From Pseudomonas guineae (GTDB lineage: Bacteria > Pseudomonadota > Gammaproteobacteria > Pseudomonadales > Pseudomonadaceae), in contig NZ_FOQL01000007.1 of the NCBI RefSeq assembly GCF_900113745.1, positions 1 through 64,000 of the forward strand: a stretch of 64,000 bases of DNA, written 5' to 3'. Below the pieces are notes generated by a model. That model saw nothing but the letters and a program-made list of their open reading frames with translations. It was not told the origin of the DNA and did no database searches. The position numbers were made by a program, and so were the translations under genes. Of the stretch, positions 59,948 through 64,000 are shown one piece after another (positions within the stretch are counted from its first letter, which is position 1; each line of letters opens with the position of its first letter).

Positions 59948-62280
59948 TGCACCACGTTTGAGGCGTCACGCGCGTGCTGCGCCATCCAGGTTTCAAAAGC
60001 CTGAGCAGCTAACGGCCGGCTGATCAGGTAGCCCTGAGCGGTATCGCAGTTCCAGAGCGCCAACAGCTCTAGGCTGCGCTCAAACTCGACCCCTTCGGCC
60101 ACCACTTTAAGTCCAAGACTGTGGCTCATCTCGATGGTTGAGCGCACGATCACCGAATCCTCACTGCCGTCGTCCAAGTCACGGATAAACGATTGGTCGA
60201 TCTTCAGCTCTTGCACGGGCATGCGTTTGAGCTGAGCCAGGGACGAGTACCCCGTGCCGAAGTCGTCCACAGACAGGCTAATGCCGCACTCGCGCAAGCC
60301 ATGCAGCACCTGCAAGGCGAGCTCCGGATTGAGCATCACTCCGCTTTCAGTAACTTCAAAAATCAGCTGCTCAGCCGGTACTTGATACTCGGCCAAGAGT
60401 GCACTGACCCGTGCAGGCAACTGCGGGTCGATCAGGTCTTCGGTGGAGATATTCAACGACACCTGCATGTGCAGGCCGCGCCCAGCCCATTCGCGCAGCT
60501 GACACATGACCGCCTCGATCACCCAGGCGGTTAACAGCTTAATGCTGCCCGTGCGCTCGGCCAGCGGAATAAACTCCCCAGGTGAAACCATACCCAACTC
60601 AGGATGCTGCCAACGCAGCAAGGCTTCAGCCTGGCGTACTTGGCCGGCGGCAATATCCAGTTTCGGTTGATAGTGCAATTGCAGTTCAGCTTTGCCCGGC
60701 GCATGACGTAGGTCGCGGATCAGGCGAATCTGCCGCTGCTGGGCATCATCGCGACCACGCTGGTAGACCTGCAAATGGCTGGCCATGCCTGCCGCATCCT
60801 GCATCGCGATGGTCGCGCGGCGCAGCAATTCTTCCGGGGCATTACCATCCACAGGGTAGCTGGCAATGCCGATGCGGCACTCCATGGCGAAATCATGGCT
60901 GCCGACGCGCAATGGCGTGAGCAGCAGTTGCTGCACCTTGTCGGCGATGCCCACGGCACTGTCGCAGTCGGTATTTTCCAGCAGCAAAAGGAACTCATCT
61001 CCGATGATCCGCGCGACGCTATCGCCGGGGCGCAGCGTCGCCTGCAGAAATCGACTCAGCTGCTGTAACGCCAAGTCGCCTCCTTCTGGCCCGAGACTTT
61101 CATTGACTGCGCGGAAATTCGCGACCCCGAGGTACAGCAATGCCGTAGGGCGCTGCGCCGTGATGGCGCTGCCCAAACGCTCCAGCGCCAGAGTGCGGTT
61201 GGGCAGCCCGGTGAGTGCATCGTGCAGAGCATTGTGCGCCAGCTGCCGTTCACGCTCGGCAAGCCCCTGCTGCATAGCCTTGAAGGCTATGGCCAAACGA
61301 CCCAACTCATCACTGCGTTGCAAATCAAGGCTGGCTTCATAATCGCCCTGCCTTACCCGCTCGGCGACGGCTGCCAATTGCTGCACGGGTTGCGACACTG
61401 AACGCGCCAACAACAAGCCCCCCCCCAGGGAAGCCGCGAACGCCACCAGTGCGATTAGCAAAATATCCTGATCAAGCGGAGCAAACGCCTCCTGCGCCTG
61501 ACTCAAGGACTTGTGCAGCAACGCACGCACCGCAAAGCCTTCGCCACTGGCCAGCACCAGCGTCTGATTAAGGTAATACTCCTCGCCGATAAGACTAATT
61601 GCATCATTCGCCAGCGCGGACACATCACCTTGCAGCTGCTCACGTTGCGCTGGTTGCAGGGTGCTGATCCAGATATCAGCCATACCGTCCTGGGTCGCTT
61701 GTAGGGTCAGGTCCAGGTGCGTCAGCTCGCGCAATTCGGCGGCGAAGGCATCATCCACCTGAAAACCCATCATCACCCGAGCAATAGGCAACGGCGCGCT
61801 CACAGTAGCCTGCACCAGTAGGTAGATTTTATCGGCAATTGGCATCAGAAAAATCTGCATACCCTCGCGCTGGCGCAACATCACCTGAGCACTTAGGCGC
61901 TGCGCTGTCGCACCGCTGATCTGTCGATCTGTACTGATTTCTAAGTTACCGCCAAGGCTCAGCATCATTACGGCACTGGCATTGATCCTCGCGCCGTGGT
62001 TGGCCAGCGCCGAACGAATGGTTTCGGTATCGCCACTGGCCACTGCATCCTTGAAGCCAAAGTCGGCGGCCAGCACCTGCACGGCATCGTGCAACTGTCG
62101 CCCCCGCACCTCGAGTAACTGCTGAAACACCAGGCTGCCCACATCCAGTTGCTCACGGGCCTGGCTGCGTACGGCCGCATTGGTCGCCGTTTGTACGGCG
62201 ATATAAAGCGCACCCACCACGACCACTAACAGCAGTACCAGTACGCCGGCAATCCGTGCCTGAAAACTATTGCGCAGCAT
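59944..62280 (-). CDS. membrane GGDEF/EAL protein, probable c-di-GMP phosphodiesterase
   Basis: A 778-aa protein: membrane helix (residues about 10-30), a periplasmic sensor region (about 32-275), second helix (QDILLIALVAFAASLGGGLLL), HAMP, a GGDEF domain with degenerate motif IIGDEF, and an EAL domain with EALLRW, NIS, EVTES, VDDFGTGYSSL, LKIDQSF and EGVE. The EAL looks active, the GGDEF possibly regulatory. The ATG at 62280 has AAGAAGG upstream; it overlaps the cupredoxin-like gene by 14 bp. Confidence 0.88.
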   Translation of the reverse strand: MLRNSFQARIAGVLVLLLVVVVGALYIAVQTATNAAVRSQAREQLDVGSLVFQQLLEVRGRQLHDAVQVLAADFGFKDAVASGDTETIRSALANHGARINASAVMMLSLGGNLEISTDRQISGATAQRLSAQVMLRQREGMQIFLMPIADKIYLLVQATVSAPLPIARVMMGFQVDDAFAAELRELTHLDLTLQATQDGMADIWISTLQPAQREQLQGDVSALANDAISLIGEEYYLNQTLVLASGEGFAVRALLHKSLSQAQEAFAPLDQDILLIALVAFAASLGGGLLLARSVSQPVQQLAAVAERVRQGDYEASLDLQRSDELGRLAIAFKAMQQGLAERERQLAHNALHDALTGLPNRTLALERLGSAITAQRPTALLYLGVANFRAVNESLGPEGGDLALQQLSRFLQATLRPGDSVARIIGDEFLLLLENTDCDSAVGIADKVQQLLLTPLRVGSHDFAMECRIGIASYPVDGNAPEELLRRATIAMQDAAGMASHLQVYQRGRDDAQQRQIRLIRDLRHAPGKAELQLHYQPKLDIAAGQVRQAEALLRWQHPELGMVSPGEFIPLAERTGSIKLLTAWVIEAVMCQLREWAGRGLHMQVSLNISTEDLIDPQLPARVSALLAEYQVPAEQLIFEVTESGVMLNPELALQVLHGLRECGISLSVDDFGTGYSSLAQLKRMPVQELKIDQSFIRDLDDGSEDSVIVRSTIEMSHSLGLKVVAEGVEFERSLELLALWNCDTAQGYLISRPLAAQAFETWMAQHARDASNVVH

Positions 62281-62953
62281 CGCGGGCCTTCTTAAATGCA
62301 TCACCAAAGACGCTGACTGGTGCACTCGGCGCTACCTCAGCGGCGGGAGCCTGCATCGCCAGGGTAAAGCGCTTCTGGTTAGCGCCCTCAGTCAACAGCA
62401 ATTCGCCCGCCGCCTGCGGCAACATGTCCGGCGCTTGTGGGTGCCAGAGGCTGACCGTATAGCGACCTGCCGGAAGCTGGTCGAGACTCAAACGCCCTTG
62501 TTCATCGCTGACGGCAAACCAGGGATCGTCGGTGACATAGACATAACCCAGCATCCAGTCATGGATATTGCAGCCCAGCACCACAACACCGGGCTTATCG
62601 AAAATCACCGGTTCACTGGGTGTGCCCTGATACAAACGCAGCTCAAAACGCTTGGCAAGAGAGAAGGAATAAACGTGGTGGCGGATGTTGTCGCTATTGG
62701 GAAACGCCACCGAGGTACCGCTGCGCACTGCCAGTACATTCGGCGCAAACTGCTGCGCGCGCTGATCCATGATGGCTTTAGCCGGCGCAGTTGCTGCGCC
62801 GGCGGAGTTACGCAAGCTGATCACGGCATTGCCTAGTGACTGGCCTTGGCTATCGATCACTTCGGCTTGCAGACTGGCGGCATGCAGCGGTGTGCTGAGC
62901 AACAACATGCCCAGCAGTGAAAGTGCGAACGAGAAATGCAGGTACTGGCTCAT
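62267..62953 (-). CDS. cupredoxin-like periplasmic protein (methylamine-utilisation-type)
   Basis: A 228-aa protein with a signal peptide (cut near LHA) and a plastocyanin-like domain. Candidate type-1 copper ligands are His92/93, Cys128, His131 and Met134 (GCNIHDWMLGY). Relatives are annotated as methylamine utilisation protein, but no methylamine dehydrogenase is nearby. A 10-bp palindrome AGACGCGTCT lies just before the start. First gene of the four-gene cluster. Confidence 0.83.
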   Translation of the reverse strand: MSQYLHFSFALSLLGMLLLSTPLHAASLQAEVIDSQGQSLGNAVISLRNSAGAATAPAKAIMDQRAQQFAPNVLAVRSGTSVAFPNSDNIRHHVYSFSLAKRFELRLYQGTPSEPVIFDKPGVVVLGCNIHDWMLGYVYVTDDPWFAVSDEQGRLSLDQLPAGRYTVSLWHPQAPDMLPQAAGELLLTEGANQKRFTLAMQAPAAEVAPSAPVSVFGDAFKKARDAAQ

Positions 62954-63124
62954 TTTAAGACGCGTCTCTAAGGCTCACTTTATTATGAACAGCATCCTTG
63001 CCTGGCACAGTGACTGCCTCTGTGAGCCACAGCTTAGCCGGCTGCGTGCGTAACTTCACGTTTTGTCGATGCCCATCAATCACTGGTGCAGCCTATAAGG
63101 CCGCTACGTAATAAACAGAGAGCA

Positions 63125-63877
63125 CTACTCAGCGCTACGCAGCCGTTTGGGCGTCAAGCCAAGGTAACGGCGCATGGCTGTGGTCAGTGCGCTCTGACTG
63201 GAGAAGCCGCACTCTTCGGCGATGCGGATCAGCGGTAAACCGCTCTCACGCAACAGCCGCACAGCGCGGTCAAGGCGGGTTTTAAGCAAGTACTGGTGCG
63301 GCGTCAGGCCGACACAATCCTTGAACTGCGCATGGAAATGGCTAGGGCTCAGGCATGCTACCTGGGCCAGCTCGGCCACACTGATACGCCGCGCCAAGTG
63401 CTCGACGATATAACTGTCGAGTCGTTCCAAGTTTAGCGTACCCACCACCTGCGCATGGGGCTCGCCAAACAATCGCAGGTGTAAGGCACGCAGCAGAACA
63501 CCGCCGAGGGCCCGGGTCAGCAGCGGGTCTGAACCGTAACGTTCAAGCTCGGCACCGGCGTAGCTCAACAGATTCTGAAAATCAGCATCCAATTGTGGGT
63601 AACGCGGCGTCTCGAACAGGCCGGTCAACAGTTGCAGATCTTCGTCCGAGGTGCCCTGCTCATCCAGGTCGATAATCAGCATGCGGTTATCGCCCATGCC
63701 GGCAAACTGGTGATCAGCATCGCCAGGCACTAGGCAAGCACGCATACGGCATACCTCGCCACCGCGGCCATTGACCTCAAACTCAGCACGCCCAGCCAAC
63801 GAAAGCACCAGCTGGTGATGATCGTGAGTGTGTTCGTGGGCTTGGTCATCGAGACGCATCAAGCGCGCGTTGAGCAT
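63125..63877 (-). CDS. AraC-family transcriptional regulator
   Basis: A 250-aa regulator with an N-terminal cupin-like sensor domain (HEHTHDHHQLVLSLAGRAEF) and a C-terminal double HTH (RISVAELAQVACLSPSHFHAQ FKD, and LIRIAEECGFSSQSALTTAM). The ATG at 63877 is chosen because upstream in-frame codons overlap a run of operator-like repeats (63883-63933). Target genes are unknown; autoregulation is likely. Confidence 0.87.
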   Translation of the reverse strand: MLNARLMRLDDQAHEHTHDHHQLVLSLAGRAEFEVNGRGGEVCRMRACLVPGDADHQFAGMGDNRMLIIDLDEQGTSDEDLQLLTGLFETPRYPQLDADFQNLLSYAGAELERYGSDPLLTRALGGVLLRALHLRLFGEPHAQVVGTLNLERLDSYIVEHLARRISVAELAQVACLSPSHFHAQFKDCVGLTPHQYLLKTRLDRAVRLLRESGLPLIRIAEECGFSSQSALTTAMRRYLGLTPKRLRSAE

Positions 63878-63882
63878 TAAAA

Positions 63883-63933
63883 GTGCAACCCTGAGTAATT
63901 GGAAGTGCAACCCAAACAGCGAAGGGGTGCAAC
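63883..63933. promoter_or_regulatory. three direct repeats upstream of the AraC gene
   Basis: GTGCAAC at 63883-63889, 63905-63911 and 63927-63933, each 22 bp apart. The first two extend to AAGTGCAACCC. Two-turn spacing and position before an araC-type gene mark a likely binding site. Confidence 0.7.
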
Positions 63934-64000
63934 TTTAACCTTTCGGCCCTTAAAACGGCATCCCGCACGACAAATGGGCAGCGTCCGTTTCAAAAATCGT

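Noticed and set aside
62267..62953. methylamine metabolism gene
   Set aside because: Family name only; no methylamine dehydrogenase or related genes are in the window, and the operon partners are signalling and envelope proteins.
1..64000. CRISPR arrays, prophage, restriction or toxin–antitoxin systems
   Set aside because: No repeat-spacer pattern, phage structural genes, methyltransferase motifs or toxin pairs were seen on either strand.

Overview
The window is chromosomal DNA of a gamma-proteobacterium of the genus Pseudomonas. Genus evidence: the gltX–LysR–HlyD/MFS–uvrB–aminotransferase order; the ccmA–I cluster abutting the flagellar–chemotaxis cluster; polar-flagellum genes fleN, flhF, motC and motD; and sigma-54 (RpoN) signatures in front of flhA, fliL, fliK and fliE. 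The species cannot be named from the sequence.

Layout. (1) 1–9.7 kb: gltX, a LysR regulator divergent from an EmrA/EmrB-type exporter pair, an EamA transporter, a REP-like palindrome, uvrB, and a divergent amino-acid aminotransferase. (2) 9.7–10.0 kb: tRNA-Asn and tRNA-Pro with a terminator. (3) 10.2–16.2 kb: envelope genes (DUF2061, a membrane GH17/glucan-synthase-like protein, small hypotheticals, an alpha/beta hydrolase overlapping mlaA), an orphan MerR metal-sensor-like regulator and a small lipoprotein. (4) 16.2–23.2 kb: complete cytochrome c maturation operon ccmABCDEFGHI, including ccmD. (5) 23.3–25.2 kb: a second FliK-like protein and an FlhB C-terminal-domain protein. (6) 25.2–55.3 kb: a nearly continuous minus-strand motility block: DUF2802, cheW, ParP-like, ParC-like, motD, motC, cheB, cheA, cheZ, cheY, fliA, fleN, flhF, flhA, flhB, fliRQPONML, fliK, hptB–hsbR–hsbA, fliJIHGFE. 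(7) 55.3–57.4 kb: VF530-type protein and putP with a strong terminator. (8) 57.8–64 kb: an HDOD protein, a four-gene envelope/c-di-GMP cluster (cupredoxin-like protein, degenerate-GGDEF/EAL protein, DUF3034 barrel, lipoprotein truncated haemoglobin), and an AraC regulator with three 22-bp-spaced direct repeats at its start.

How it works together. The flagellar genes encode the export gate (FlhAB/FliPQR), export ATPase (FliHIJ), MS ring and switch (FliEFGMN), hook-length control (FliK), number and position control (FleN, FlhF), late sigma factor (FliA), chemotaxis core (CheA, B, W, Y, Z), second stator (MotCD) and the HptB phosphorelay. Sigma-54 sites precede four transcription units; sigma-28-like sites precede the ParP-like gene and the extra FliK-like gene, consistent with a tiered cascade.

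Most unusual item: a 264-bp non-coding element with 18-bp terminal inverted repeats and a TA target duplication, inserted exactly between fliG and fliH. Removing it restores a compact fliG–fliH junction. The insertion replaced the fliG stop codon's third base and separated fliH from its probable ribosome-binding site. No complete novel defence or metabolic system was seen; the rest is well-known gene families with a few noteworthy regulatory details.
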